DNA of 64,000 nt from Hypomesus transpacificus (GCF_021917145.1 NC_061068.1:4386932-4450931); one strand, 5' to 3'. Shown: positions 13,076 to 26,946, numbered from the stretch's first letter. Notes: a model not told the origin generated them from the sequence alone. Made by a program: numbers and translations.

Positions 13076-15919
13076 TTTTTAGAGCATATTTTGTTATGTT
13101 CGTGTGTTTCGTAATATGTGTATTTGTGTCACCTGTGTTCTGCACCATAGCATTCTACTGTACTGCCTGCTGTCTGTGAGTCTTTAGCCCTTCTCACAGC
13201 TGCATCAGGGGTTCCTCTGTTCTCAATCCCCTCCAAAATACTGGTGGTTGTGGTGGTTTAGAACCACAAAAAAACAGGATTCAAATCCTTTCTAAGCTAC
13301 AGCAGTGGGGACTCTATGAAATGGTCCACCATTTACCTCATTCCAGCTTCTCTCGTATTTGTTTTTCTAATCTCTCTCTTTCTCTCACTTACTCTCTCGC
13401 TCTCTCTCACGCACTCTTTCTCTCTGTAAGTCTTTATTTTTCTGACACCCACACACACACAATGTACAGTACAGAGAGTACGCCTGGGACAGAAGTGGAA
13501 TGTGAGTTTTAATCTCTCGTGCTCAGAGCCCAGCATCTATTCCTCATGTGGACTTTACCACTCTGCTTCCTGTAGGAAGGTATTGGCTGGGCTGTGGCTG
13601 CGTGTCTAATGAGATCACGACTGAAGACGCGTGACAGGCAGGGTGGAGTGGAGGCAGTCTGCATCATCCCCTGGGGAGACTGACCTGCAGCATTACCGAA
13701 TGTTGCTTTAGAGACGTCAACACATAACAAAGAGGACTAGACAGAGACATTTGCAAGAGTAAAAGTCCCCCCAACCCCCTGAAGCCCCAATTTAAATACT
13801 GACTGCAGAGAAGCTGAGCTGCAGTCTAGCTGAGCTGCAGAGTAGCTGAGCTGCAGTCTAGCTGAGCTGCAGAGTAGCTGAGCTGCAGTCTAGCTGAGCT
13901 GCAGTCTAGCTGAGCTGCAGAGTAGCTGAAATGCAGAGTGTAGTACAGTGGCCAGTGGAGGAGATCCCAAGAGGGGAAAAGGTAGTTGTTCACCTGCTGA
14001 CTGGCTGGCTGGCTGGCTGGATGGCTGGAGGCTGGCTGCATGGCTGGATGGCCGGCTAGTTTGTTATACAGAGAGATAGATAGAGAGATAGAGGATGAGA
14101 GAGTAAGAGAAACTGAGAAAGGGGACATAGTGAGAGAAAGAGTAAGAATGGGAGAGATAGAGAGATAATGAGAAAGACAGAAATTGAAGGAGAGAAAAAG
14201 AGAGAAAGGGAGGGAAAAAGTGGGAAATGTAGTTGTGTAATATTTAAACACATGGCCTATATAGCTCCTGTGCTGTGGCTGTAAGATATTCATGTCCCTG
14301 CTGTCTCTCTGGGCATGGCTGGCCCGTCGACGTACCACTGTGATGGGACTAGAAGGTAGGGGATCAGACTGTCAGATCGTGCTGCCTCACACTCTGAAAC
14401 AGAAGGTTCTCTACGAGAGAGAAGGGATATGAGGAGAGGAAAGGTAGAGGAGGGGTGAGGAACGAGGAGGAACAAAAGGAACACCGAGGAAGAGAGGTGA
14501 GGTGGAATCAGGTGGAGGTAGAGTCAGGGAGAGGTAGAGCCAATGAGAGTCCATCAGGGGAGAGATGCAGCACTGCTGTTGGCTCAGCCAGGGTGCTGAG
14601 CTGCCCTCAATCTGTCTGCTCACGGCACACTGGAGTACGAGGACTGGGAGGGACTGGAGGGAAGGAGGGAGAAACGGAGGCGGGAGGAGGGAGAAAGAGA
14701 GGCGGGAGGAGGGAGAAAGAGAGGCGGGAGGAGGGAGAAAGAGAGGCGGGAGGAGGGAGAAAGAGAGGCGGGAGGAGGGAGAAAGAAAGACAAAGCAGGT
14801 GAGGAATAGAGGAAGGAAGAGACCTAGATAAGGAGAGGATGGAGGAGAAGAGAGGCTGCTAACAGCCAAAGTGTGTCCTGTCCCCTCACATCCCCTCTCC
14901 CTGTTTGATGCTCTGCTGTGATCCTGAGACTTAAGCAACAACACACTACTGTACAGACAACAGCAGGGAGACACAGCGATGCCCCTAGCTTTGTTTTCAT
15001 GTCTAAGAAATGGTATGATAAACAGTACATAAAACATCAGAACTATTATATTATCTCCACAAACAACCGCAGTCTAGATTAAAACATCAGTTCAAGCAGA
15101 TGTGGTGTTATTTCTGACCATTAGGTTGTAGTTCAACTCAGTGCTGTATATTGACCATGTGATTGACCACGAAGGATTGGCATGTTGCATCCTTTAGTGG
15201 TTAAGATTGCTGTAATTTGGCCGTTGTGATGTTGTTCTCTAAGTATCTATGAGTACACTGTTGGTTTTGCTTTCGCCATTCCTCCTCTGGCACCCAGCCT
15301 CTCTCCGTTCTTACTCTCCTTCTTGCAGCTAGCCTTTGTTTGCTGTACCATCACATTTCTCTCCCTCCATCCTGACAGTCTGCTCTCCCCTCCCCCACCA
15401 TCTTCACTCTCCTCTCTCTTCTTTCGCTCTTCCTCCCTCGCTTTTGCTCACTGTCGTTCCCTCTCATGTGCACCACACTCTTCTCTCTTTTTTATGACTA
15501 GCGCTCTCTCTCTCGTTATCATGAAGACGGGATCCTCTCCTCCTCTCTCCTCCTCGCTTCTCTTCTATTCTTTCCTCTTCTCTCCTCTCCTTCTCTCCTC
15601 ATCTCCTTCCTCCTCTCCTCCCCTCCTCTCCTCTTTTCCTCCTCTCCTCCTCTCCTCTCTCCTTCTCTCCTCTCCTCATCTCCTCCTCTCCACCTCTTCT
15701 CTCCTCTCCTCCTCTCGTCCTCTCCTCCTCTCTCCTCTTTTCTCCTCCGCTCCTCTCCTCTCTTTGTCCATATCTCATCAGTGGTCTTCTGCTCTATCAT
15801 CTTTGGCAGCCTGCCCCCTGACAGAGACTGCATGGTGCATTTAGAGCATTAAGGCAATCTGGGTGTGCTTTACGAGGATATGTGTGTCTGTGTTGTGAAC
15901 AATGATATCTGTGTGTGTA

Positions 15920-15950
<31 letters not shown>

Positions 15951-18006
15951 CATTGCCGGGCAGAGGGATGCCTTTTGAGGGGTGGAGTGTGGAGGTGGCC
16001 TTCCATCATTTTTTTCCTGGCCGGTATTGATCCCAGATGTTTTGTCCTGCCTGCACACACATACTCATACAGACACACACACACACACATACTCTTTGTG
16101 AAACACGAGACATCAGACCTGATGTCATCGCTCAGAGCCTCTCAATTGGTTTATCTGTCCAGAGATCTGACCATTTGTCATTGTGTTTGTATGTATGGAC
16201 CAATCATCATTCTGCAAGTCTGTGTAATAAACAATCAAAGTTCTACCTTTACGTGTGTTTTATCGATACCTGTGTATGAACCAATCACCCCTCCTCCCAA
16301 TATTTGGACTAATGACATTTAGGGTACACAGCCAAAAGTAGCGGAATATGAGATGGTTACTGTTTGCGTGCGTGTGTGTGTGTGTATGCACCTTTGCACA
16401 TTGTGTGAGTGCGAGTATGCGTGTGTTAGGCTAATATGATTCTGTTGTAGTAATTCTTGTATAATAGCACTGGTAAATTATTGAATTGGAGTCGTTTCCC
16501 CAGAGCTGCAGCAGCTGCTACAGTACACTTGGCAGACACACACACACACACATACATACATTCATACTATTCTTCTGAGACTGTAATCAGGTTTATATGC
16601 ATTTTCCAGAATGCCATGGCACTCATGTAATTTTGATCTTAGAACTGAATTCTGTCTCCAGATGCCTGGCTCAGCGGAGAGCAGCGCTGTGGTGGATGTA
16701 TTACAGAACCATGAGCTGCATACTGTAGCTGTCCAGTACCTGGAGGTGCGTTTGATTTGCCTCAGAGTTTGCACCTACTAATTAATTATTTGGAATAATT
16801 GTACTGGAGCCAAATCAAGTGCACCCTGGAAGTGCTACCCTGGCCGGCTGGCCAGCCTGTGCTTAGCTGTGCCAGGCAGCAGAGGTGCTGCGGGTGGAGC
16901 TGCTGTTATTGTTGGGGCTGCCTTGTGTCAAACAGTCCTCTCATCAAATATGGATCAGCCAGATGGAACCTCTGCCACAGCTCCTGTGGGGCATGGAGGG
17001 CAGTTAGAGCATGACGCACCGTTAAAGGGACAGTCCACTCTAAAACATGGGATTGTTGTTAAGCAATCAGAAGGGCTTGGGTGGGGATTCACCACTCTGC
17101 GGAATTAATTAACAGATTTTTTCTCCTCTACCTACCTTCTCATTCCCTACCCCTCCATTTCTCCTTTGTCCCTCAATGCCTCCCCTTCTACCCCTCTCAC
17201 CTTCCCTCTCCCTCCTCCTCCAATCCCCCACTTCCCCTGTTCCCTCCCTAACAGACTTGGTTGAAGAACTATGGCTACCTGCTACCTCATGACATCCGCA
17301 TGTCAGACCTTCGCTCTGAGAAGGCCATGCAGTCTGCTGTCGCAGCCATGCAGCGTTTCTACGGCATCCCTGTTACCGGGGTACTTGACCAGACCACCAT
17401 TGAGTGAGTACAGCGCCATGGCAACCAATGAAAGCTTTCACATCAAAATGGCTATGGTCCACTCTAAAATACCAGCTGGAAACTGGAAAATACTGTCATT
17501 GTCAGTATGTCAAAGGTGAACTTCATTATTCTAAAGATCAACCTAATTAGTATTAGAGTTAGAGAGCAGAGATGGGTATCTCTGCACTGCAACATCATAT
17601 AATCTGGTCTCTCTACCTGACCCAACGACTTTCTGCCTCTGTGACATATTTCAGCATGATGCATTAAGGGTAATACTGTTGCATTGTGGGATGTGTGTGT
17701 GCAGATGGATGAGGAAGCCTCGCTGCGGCGTCCCAGACCACCCTCACATCAGCCGGCGCCGGCGGAACAAACGCTACGCCCTGACGGGACAGAAGTGGAG
17801 GGACAAGAGGATCTCCTACAGGTACGCGTCTGTCTGTGTGTGTGTGTGTCCTGAAAGACAGTAACTCAGCTGCCTTTTAAACATCTGTTGACCTCATGGC
17901 ATGCCGTGTTGGTACCCAGCCCCTTCTGTCTACCCTGCTATGTCTCAGACCTGCTTACACAAGCTAGCATCACCAGCTGATGCCCACCTGGGCAGGAGAG
18001 AGAAGG

Positions 18007-18069
<63 letters not shown>

Positions 18070-19925
18070 AAAAAGGGGAGGGGAGAGTAGTAGGAGGCAG
18101 AGTAGAGGAACTGCACCTTTAAACGCGTTCCTCCTGAGTGGCTGAGCTGAGCATCGCTGAGCCGAGCCTAGTCGCTATATTTAGTCTGCCTGGTGCTTGT
18201 GGATCTGATGGGATCTAAGCAGACTGTCACACAGACACACAGCCGGCCTGGCGGAAGCAGGCGTAGGGAAGTGGGGGGGAGGGAGCCACGGAGAGAAGGA
18301 GGGGCTGAGAGAGAGGAGGGGATGAGGATGATGGGAAGCCGGAGGAAGAGGGGGAGAAGGGACAGAGACACAGAGAGAGAGAGAAAGGGTGCTCGCTGTG
18401 GTTCCACTCCAGTCTCTACTCCTTCTTCTCCGCCCTGCTTCCATCCACATCAGTCTTTGTTAAAAGCCCCATTATGAGGAAGTCAAGTGAAAGCTAATGG
18501 CATTACGGAGGACGGTGCAGGGCTATGGGGAAGGGGTCTTGTCTGACATCATTTATCATAGTTAGATCAGGGAGTCATCAGAGACGACAGGGTGTGGTTT
18601 CCTTCACGGTCCAGAGGACGCACTGTATCCTCTCAGCAGCCCAGACGGGTCCGTCTGGAAGCCCATTGGCCGCTGTAGTCTGGCTGGGCGGACAGACAGC
18701 CCAGTGCGACGCCTCCACTGTAGGACGCCGGGAGATCAACTACTGTTTACAGTAAACACTCAACCATGTGTCGTTGTTTATGTAAATGTCAATCATCGTG
18801 GGGGAGGGGGGGTTCAAGTTTAATCTCTATGGAAACAGACCTGTGGGTACCCTTCTCAGCGGTTGTAAGTGAGCGTGTGACTACTGTACACCTACACTGG
18901 TTTCCATGGACAAAGTATAGTTCATATATCCAGCAGTGAATGGTGGATGTTGATGTGGTTCAGTTGAAGTAGTACAACACCACTTCATCACTTCACCGCT
19001 TCACAACAGGGCATGGAACTAGAGGGCTTGTGGAGAATTGAGAGTTAAAACCAGCCAATTAGATACAGTTTGGTAGGAGGAGCCTATAGAGGGGGTTTGT
19101 GTTCTACGGACATGACTCCTTCACTACATTAACATTATATTCAGTCATTTAGCAGCCGCGCTTATCCAGAGCGACTTACAGTAAGTACAGGGACATTCTC
19201 CCTGTACTAACAAGTAGGGTGAAGTGGCTTGCCCAAGGACACAACGTCATTTCTCTCAGCCCAGAATCGAACCGGCAACCTTCTGATTACTAGCCCGAGT
19301 CCCTAACCGCTTGCCACCTGACTCTTCACTCAATTGACTTCCTATTCCTCCACTGTTGCTTCCTTACTTCATTCATTCACATACAAATTCACTTCCTTCC
19401 AACACTAGGTGTTTTCAATTTCAGCTTCCGCCTCTGAGTCACAATGCAATCATCTTTATTCATGAAAACATCTGTTGTGTGTTTATAGCTTAATGTCGTT
19501 GTATTAAAATTCCTTGTGTTTTGTCTCTTCGTTTGCATAAATGCAGACTAGTGAGCCAAAGAGCCAGTAAGAGGTGGCTTCGGGCGAGGGGATGAACAAA
19601 TAGTTTTTAATTGCTTCTTTTTAGACTCTCCTGGAGCATTCACCCCTCCTCTTCAACTCTCCTCTTCCTTTCACCATCTCACTGCTCATTTCCTGTCCCT
19701 TCCCATCTCTTAGCCTGTCTGACTCTCTCTCTCTCTCTTTGTCTCTGTCTTTGTCTTTCTCTCTTTCTCTCCACCTCTCCTCGTCTCTGCTGTTTTCACC
19801 ATGTCTTCACCTCTCAGATATACAGACATACAGACAGACATACAACCAAAGAGTTATACTCTCTATTCCCTCGCTGTATGTCAGAATTGAAGAATAACAG
19901 ACGATCAATATGGGAAACCTCTTTA

Positions 19926-19960
<35 letters not shown>

Positions 19961-21169
19961 TTCAGCATACACAACTTCACTCCAAAGGTGGGGGAGAAGG
20001 ACACCCAGAGAGCCATCCGGCAGGCCTTCGACGTGTGGCAGACCGTCACGCCGCTCACCTTCCAGGAAGTGGCCTTCTCTGACATCAAAAACGAGGGCAA
20101 GGAGGCCGACATCATGATCTTCTTCGCGAGCGGTTTTCATGGCGACAGCTCTCCCTTCGATGGCGAGGGGGGGTTTCTGGCCCACGCCTACTTCCCCGGC
20201 CCGGGCATCGGAGGAGACACGCATTTTGACTCCGATGAGCCGTGGACGCTTGGCAACGCCAACCACGACGGTGAGACGTGGTTGCCAATAGTTACCAGTG
20301 GTTGTTTACTGTCGTCAGAGGTTACCAGCAGTTGTTACTCTGTCATGACCAAGGAAGACCAGTAGTCACCAGGCATGATGTATTAGTTAGTTTGAATGTT
20401 AGCTAGCTAACTGACCATTCTGAAATTTGTGTGATTGGTTGTTCGAGAATTGTTTTGAAATGAGTATGGATGACAGCTAGCTTACTGACTGTTCTGAAGT
20501 TCATATGGATGCATGATAGTAACTATAACAGATGGACCATTAGCCATCACAGAGTAAGGATTACCAGGGTCTGGATAAGCATTGGCTGGAATCCATTGAC
20601 TGATGACTTTGTGAGTCGTGATCAATAGCTGATTATCATCATCAATCAGCAGACTCAGCCTCAATGCTGAGCAGGAAACAGGCAGAGGCCAAGTTTGTGT
20701 GTGTGTTCATGTGCGAGTGTGTGTGAGTGTGTGTGGGTGTGTGTGAGAAAGAGAGACAAAGAGAAAGGAGAAAAGATTCGAGACAAATCAAGAGACAAAG
20801 ACGCAGTCAGAAAGAGGGATGTGGGCAAAGACATACCATCAGATAATCAGACACTTACTGTGGCAATCCACAGTGAGCTACGATAACACAATTTCATGGG
20901 AGAGTACGTTCTGTACCATAATGAGCTGTATAGACAGGTTAATACATGAGAAATGCAGGCAGACAGACAAAGAAAAAGCAATTTAGAGATTTTGTATGTC
21001 GCATTGGATAAAAGCGTCTGATAATGAATAAAAAATGTCAAATGTAAACAGAGCGATAAAGATTTAGTTGAAGTCGGAAACATAAAGAAATAAACAGACA
21101 AGGAGAGAGAGCGAGATGATGGAGGAGGGAAATTAACAAAGAAACCGAGAGCAACAAAGAGATAAAGAA

Positions 21170-21202
<33 letters not shown>

Positions 21203-24200
21203 AGACAAAGACAGTAGAGGACAAAAAAAGAAGAAAAAAAGAAGCTGGACATGAAAGGAGTTTACAGTCTGTTAGACAGAAGATTGGCCAGCAACTGAAC
21301 TACAGAAAGACCCACTAGCGAGGTAAAAGATAATTATGTTGGAATAATTAGGTTCAAACAGAGTCAAACTAATTATCTTGGTGATGAAGTGTTTTAATAC
21401 CAGCCCTTCTTTCTAAAAGAAGACGTCATGATCACAGGATAGTTCTTGTCTTCGGCACTTATTCACCCGGAGAACTCTGGTCTTAAAGGATAAAAATGTC
21501 CTGTTACTTTAGATACCCAAGCACCACACAAACAACCATGGCCAAAATATCTCAAATGATACACTTATGAAAATACAAACACTTCTCTTGAACGTGTCCT
21601 AAATGTTTCTGACACCCGTCCAATACACTTTGAACGCATATAGAGAAGAGTGTCAGAGCAGACTAGAGAGGTAGGGAGAGGAGAGGAGCAGGGAGGCTAT
21701 AGGTCAGAGGGGGCTGGAGTAAGGCATCTCTGCCTGTCAGCCCCACAGGCCTCAGGAGAGCTGGCCTGTGGACTGGAACAGCATCGAGTGCTGTTCGCAT
21801 GCGACATGCTTTGAACAGGGCTATCTTCGTGTTCTCTCACTCACACACAGACATACACTCACAAGGAAGCTTACGTGGATTGTGTCTTCCGTCGGCAGTA
21901 GGATCTAAATAGACAGTGCTTAGTATGTCTAGCTCTATTTATGGAGGAATGTGTGTGTGTGGGGGGGAGGGGAGGAGGGGGGGGGGGGAATTATCTGTCT
22001 CATTGCCAGGTGCCATCCTCTGTTCTTCATCCACATCTCCATTCTTTTCTCTCCATTTTCTCTACTCCTTTACCATCCTCTCCTGCAGCTCCTCTCTCCA
22101 TTCTTCTCCCTCTATCTTTCTCTTTCTTTTGGCCTCCAGTGTTGAGTTAAAACAGTGTCTGGCAGATACTGTCTGCTACCCGGGTGTGATCTTATCACGG
22201 TCACGTGACGACACTGTGTCATTGTCATCTCCTAGGTAACGACTTATTTCTGGTGGCGGTCCACGAGCTTGGCCACGCCCTGGGTCTGGAACATTCCAAC
22301 GATCCATCCGCAATCATGGCTCCTTTTTACCAGTACATGGAGACTCACAACTTCAAACTGCCACTGGACGACCTGCAGGGCATACAGAAGATCTATGGTA
22401 AGACTACAACTACACCCAACTTCCTCAGCGCCAGAGATACCAGGGCTACTGTAGGACTGCAACCCCACTGCACAAGACCAATATCAGAACAATAACAAGT
22501 CCTAGCTTAGCCAACACAACAAAATCAAGTTTGTTTGTTCAACCATGATTGTTCCTGTGTTGACCTCTGACCTCTGACAGGTATTCCCACTGCCATGTTG
22601 GAGCCCACACGGCCGCTACCTACACTGCCGTCTCGCCGTACGCACTCCACCTCAGAAAGGAAGCACCAGTCCCGCCCCCCGCGGCCGCCATCCGGAGACA
22701 GGCCCGCCCTACCAGGGAACGGAAAACCCAACATCTGCGACGGCAACTTCAACACCGTGGCCTTCTTCAGACGGGAGATGTTCGTCTTCAAGGTACTGCA
22801 GCTCCTGGTGTGGTCTGATGTCCATGTTGTCCTGAGATTATCCGATCCTATTATCATCTTTTATGGTCTAAAAGGTAATAAATCTTTATTTTTGGGTGGT
22901 GCCCTCTCTCCTCTGTTTCAAACCATCATCAGTGTTTCTTTCTCTGCTGTATGTGCATCTGCTGTGTGTCTATGGCTGAGTCAGGAGTGAACAAACCCAA
23001 TGTGATGTCTCTGATCTTTGTCTAAATGTCTCTAAAGGTCAATGCAGCTCTGTCTGCCTGAAGGGGAGGGGAGACATGGGCACAACACGGCTTGCTACGG
23101 CCTCCTTGCCCTGCCCTAGTGCTGTTATAACTACATCCATGAAAAAACATCAATATATCCGATCATGTTTAGCTTAAGTAGATATTGTTCATCCAGTCGA
23201 TAGGATGGAGCCTGAGTTTGGGTGTTGTAATCGTTCAGTCTGTCAGTAGAGAGACAGCAGGGGCGTTGAGTGTGAGTGTGGGTGGGTGGTGGATGCTTTC
23301 CCAGTATGTGTGTGTGTAAATGTGTGTATATGTGTGTAAATGTGTGTATATGCGTGTCTATGAGTGTACTGTACATGTGTGGGTAGCAATCAGTTGGGAG
23401 TTAGCTCGATTATGTCCTAGATTTTCGGAAGCCAAATGGTAAGGAGTTGAGATTTATGTACTCTCTTCTTTCTTCTCCTCTCCTCTCTTCTCTTCTTCTC
23501 TCCTCTAATCTCCTCTCTCCTCTTCTCTTGTCTTCTACTCTCCTCTCTTCTCCTCTCTTTTCTCACTTCTCTTTTCTTCTCCTCTCCTCTCCTCAGGACC
23601 GATGGTTCTGGCGTCTGAGGAACAACAAGGTTCAGGAGGGTTATCCCATGCAGATTGACCAGTTCTGGAAAGGTCTTCCTCCTCGCATCGATGCAGCCTA
23701 TGAGAGATCAGATGGCAAATTTGTTTTCTTTAAAGGTATTTAAAGCTCTTTCATGTTATCTGGATTAGGTTTCACTAATCGTCTTTCACTAATTTAACCA
23801 ATAAGTGCAGGGGTGCAAGCGGTTGACCTTTGACTAAGTGATAAGTCCCCTTGTGATTCTGGATGTTTTACTCCTAGTCGCCTGTCTGTATGTTGAAACC
23901 TTGTCTGTGTGTACGCAGGTTATAAGTACTACAGTACAGTACTATAAACCCTGTCTGTCTGTCTGTCTGTGTGTCCCCAGGTGATAAGTACTGGGTGTTT
24001 AAGGAGGTGACAGCAGAGCCAGGGTACCCCCACAGCCTGGTGGAGCTGGGGAGCTACCTCCCCCAGGATGGCATCGACACGGCACTGCGCTGGGAGCCCG
24101 TGGGCAAGACCTACTTCTTCAAGGGCGACCAGTACTGGCGCTACAACGAGGAGAAGCGCGCGGCCGACCCTGGTTACCCTAAACCCATCACCGTGTGGAA

Positions 24201-25625
24201 GGGCATCCCAGAGGCTCCACAGGGCGCCTTTGTCAGCAGGGAGGGATGTAAGTACCTAGACCTCCAGGTGAAGGTGGGAGGCAGGGGAGGGTGACAGGGT
24301 TGGGGGAGGGGGCAGGGTTTGGAGTGCAAGGCCATCCCAGAATCTGCGCAGGATGCTTCATACAGGGGTTAATCCAGCCATGGCATCAGGCTGCAGGATC
24401 CCTTAGTTTGTGGTGAGACAGCACAAACACTTCCCCTTCCTCCTCCTCCACTCCGCCATGCACGCTGGCCAGGCCAGCCCTCTTGAGACTCCTGCTCCTA
24501 GAAGGAAATCATCATCCTCATCACTTCTGTCGAACGTGTCATGACCTGCTGAACTCGCCTTTGCAGTGGACAGCAGAACATCAGAGGCGAGGGTCAGAGA
24601 TGCTGACAGGGACAGCCGAGCATGGACACCTTGCATGATCGCCCCTCCCTCCCTCGCTCGCCGCAGCACACAGGGTCTGGCAGGATGTGTTGTCGCCAGG
24701 CGGAGGAGAGGACTACATCAATCATAACCTTCTGGGGCTTCTGTTGGTGTTGTTGTTACGGTGTTGCGTTATGAGCATGTGGGCTATGTGTCGGTGCGTG
24801 TGTAAGTGTGTGTCTGGTTGGTGTGTGCATGTGTGTGTGTGTGCTTGGATCAGTTTGTGTGTGTGTGGGTGTGTGTGTGGGTGTGCTGAGGCTGTTTACC
24901 AGCCTGGTGTGTGTGCCAGGCAGCCTCAGGGTGGCCCTGCCTCCCAGGCATTACACAACACCACACAGCTAGTCTCCTTCATAACAAGAAGCACTTAGGC
25001 CAAGGCTATGCTTCCACTCTAGGCTTGTACAGAAAATATACTTAGTGATCAGGGTGTGATAAAGGGAGGTGAAATATGATACATATATATATACACAGAT
25101 ATATTTGTGTATATGTAGATTTCAGGGGTTATGTTTTTAACGTCCCTGATGTGAGCATGCCTGCTGTATCTAGGTCACATAACAGTCTAAACTTCTTTCC
25201 CTCTCTCTCCGTCTCTCTCGCTCTCGCTTTCTCTCTCCCTCTTACACCCTCCCTCTCCCATTCCCTCTCTCCTTCCCTCTGTAGTCTACACCTACTTTTA
25301 CAAGGGGAAGGACTATTGGAAGTTTGACAACCAGAAGCTGACCGTGGAGCCGGGCTACCCTAAGTCCATCCTCAAGGACTGGATGGGCTGTGACCAGTCG
25401 GATCTGGATCGCAACCGGGACCGGCAGCTCCCCAACGACGACGTGGACATCATGGTGACCATCAACGACGTGCCCAGCACAGTCAACGCCATCGCCGTGG
25501 TCATCCCCTGCATCCTGTCTCTCTGCATCCTGGTCCTGGTCTACACCATCTTCCAGTTCAAGAACAAAGGAGTGCAACAGACCGTGACGTCGTACTACAA
25601 ACACCCAGTGCAGGAGTGGGTATGA
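10022..25625 (+). CDS. mmp24: Matrix metalloproteinase-24 (MT5-MMP)
   Basis: Nine coding exons: 10022-10147, 17255-17403, 17705-17821, 19966-20270, 22236-22397, 22581-22792, 23597-23735, 23981-24247, 25285-25625. Joined they give 1,818 nt, 605 codons, in frame with GT/AG introns. The product is a membrane-anchored zinc endopeptidase. Visible in order: hydrophobic signal (about residues 20-33), prodomain with cysteine switch PRCGVPD (Cys99), furin site RRRRNKR (109-115), catalytic domain with [11 protein letters not shown] (242-252) and Met-turn Met260, proline-rich hinge, hemopexin domain from Cys339 to Cys528, transmembrane helix (about 561-584), and a short tail ending EWV, the PDZ-binding C-terminus known for MT5-MMP. 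The start was chosen because it gives a signal peptide and joins in phase. It is about 40 residues shorter than human, all at the N-terminus. MMP15/16 paralogues are less likely given the tail and the neighbouring eif6. Confidence 0.97.
12414..12520 (-). mobile_element. tRNA-derived SINE fragment, second family
   Basis: On the minus strand 'tttagctcagtggtagagcag' is a clear A-box tRNA head, followed by 'gcgggtttaattcc' as the B-box. The tail 'gtcgctttggatcaaatctgctgctaaatg' resembles the tail of the other SINEs here. Confidence 0.7.
13809..13935. repeat. 16-bp minisatellite (agctgagctgcagtct)
   Basis: About eight units of 'agctgagctgcag' followed alternately by 'tct' or 'agt', giving a partial 32-bp period. 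A (GGCT)n stretch follows at about 14002-14040. Confidence 0.9.
14673..14790. repeat. 22-bp purine minisatellite
   Basis: Five near-perfect copies of the unit 'gcgggaggagggagaaagag' plus 'ag'. Open frames on both strands are by-products of the repeat. Confidence 0.9.
15520..15770. repeat. Polypyrimidine (TCCTC)n tract
   Basis: About 250 bp almost entirely C and T on the + strand, with TCCTC and TCTCC units. Confidence 0.9.
18009..18065. repeat. (GA)n microsatellite
   Basis: Uninterrupted GA repeat in mmp24 intron 3. Confidence 0.95.
19133..19325 (-). mobile_element. tRNA-derived SINE
   Basis: Second copy of the family at 1531-1720, in mmp24 intron 3 and antisense to it. It shows the same B-box-like 'ccggttcgattc' on minus, the same 'cttgggcaagccacttcaccc' middle and the same 'taagcgcggctgctaaatgac' tail. 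Confidence 0.85.
20985..21045. mobile_element. SINE tail remnant
   Basis: The sequence 'cgcattggataaaagcgtct' matches the tail shared by the SINEs of this window. The tRNA head is absent. Confidence 0.5.
23459..23594. repeat. Polypyrimidine tract abutting mmp24 exon 7
   Basis: About 135 bp of CT-rich sequence runs directly into the exon 7 acceptor (ag at 23595-23596), so the splice-site polypyrimidine tract is embedded in a microsatellite. Confidence 0.9.
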
Positions 25626-26834
25626 CAGGGTGGCAGGATGTCGCCGAGCAGGGCTGAGGACCCTGGCTGCAGTTTCCACCCCTGTCGAGACAGATCTGAG
25701 AGACCCATCCTGACGCTCACACAGCAGCTTGCTCTGGTCTCACACCCAGTGACCATGAGGAGGGAGGGCTCACCTGGCGACCGTCTCTTCCTCCCTGTGT
25801 CCTTGGATTCCATTGGCCGCTTGGTGAACAATGTGATGGATTGGTATTAAGTGACGCTGAGGAATGATTGGATGCAGTTAGAGCAGGATCAATTACAAGA
25901 ATCAACCTTGTGTGAGCCTGGTGACCTCTTGGCCAATAGGATCTGATTCAGAGGGGGGAGGGAGCAGGGTGGTACTGAAACTCTATTGGACCTCCAGTCT
26001 CTCCATCTCTCTCTCTCTTCCTCTGGGACGCAGAGAAGACTCTGCCCACATCGGGCTGGTCTCTAACTAACTTGTACACAAATTGCAACTGTCAACATGT
26101 CTAAAGAACTTCTAAAAAAAGAACAAAAAATATTCTACAAACTTGAAGAAATAATGTAGGTAGAAAGGCCATTAAAAAAAACACAAAAAAAACATTGATC
26201 TCTGGATCACCAGATGTTTTCATTTCTCAGTGACTGAGTAGTGGATTTTTTGGAGAAGATTTTTTTCTCTCTCTCTCTTTCTCTCAACCTCCATATACTA
26301 TGGCCGTCCTCCAGTTGAGTTTAAATCAGATCCAGTCATTATGCTTACATCACTAGGGTTTGTCCCTAACAGGGATCCATAGGTCACAGGTCACCCCACA
26401 TCACCACCATCACATGCCTTGGCCTCTTTTTACATTCACAACCATGTTTTCTGTTTGTGCCTGTCGAACTAATGAAAACCCCTTCCACACTGGCAGGCAA
26501 GTCGGCTTAACATCATATTATTATATATGTCTGTCCAGAGCTCGTTTTTTGCTGAGAGTTTAGAGATCATGACCGTAGATACACTGGAAAGGATCAGACT
26601 GAGTCGGTCAGTGTTTATGTCTGACCTCTCATGTGAACCACTGTCTTCTAAAGAGGGCTTAGTCAGTAGTGATACAGCTGGTATGTCAGCTGTACCAGTA
26701 ATGTCTTCTTTTTTTACTTTCAGTCTTGTGATCACGTGGTCTAGCTGGTTCTGCTACCAGTGTGTCTGTGATGTGGCTCATGAACAGTAGATCCATGACT
26801 ATACACTGTTTTCTGTGCCTCAATTTTGGCTCTT

Positions 26835-26835
<1 letters not shown>

Positions 26836-26900
<65 letters not shown>

Positions 26901-26913
26901 TCTCTCTCTCCTT

Positions 26914-26946
<33 letters not shown>

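Larger units (their letters stand above)
10148..17254 (+). other. mmp24 intron 1 (7.1 kb)
   Basis: Long first intron between the signal-peptide exon and the prodomain exon. It holds a SINE, two minisatellites and polypurine/polypyrimidine tracts (listed separately). It also holds one exon-like island at 16662-16745 with acceptor and donor and an open 28-codon frame, discussed in the findings. I see no other gene in it. Confidence 0.8.

Noticed and set aside
14411-15037. 208-codon minus-strand frame
   Set aside because: It spans a 22-bp purine minisatellite and flanking unique DNA. The composition is repeat-driven.
15323-15844. 173-codon + strand Ser/Leu/Pro frame
   Set aside because: A polypyrimidine tract translated in a stop-free frame.
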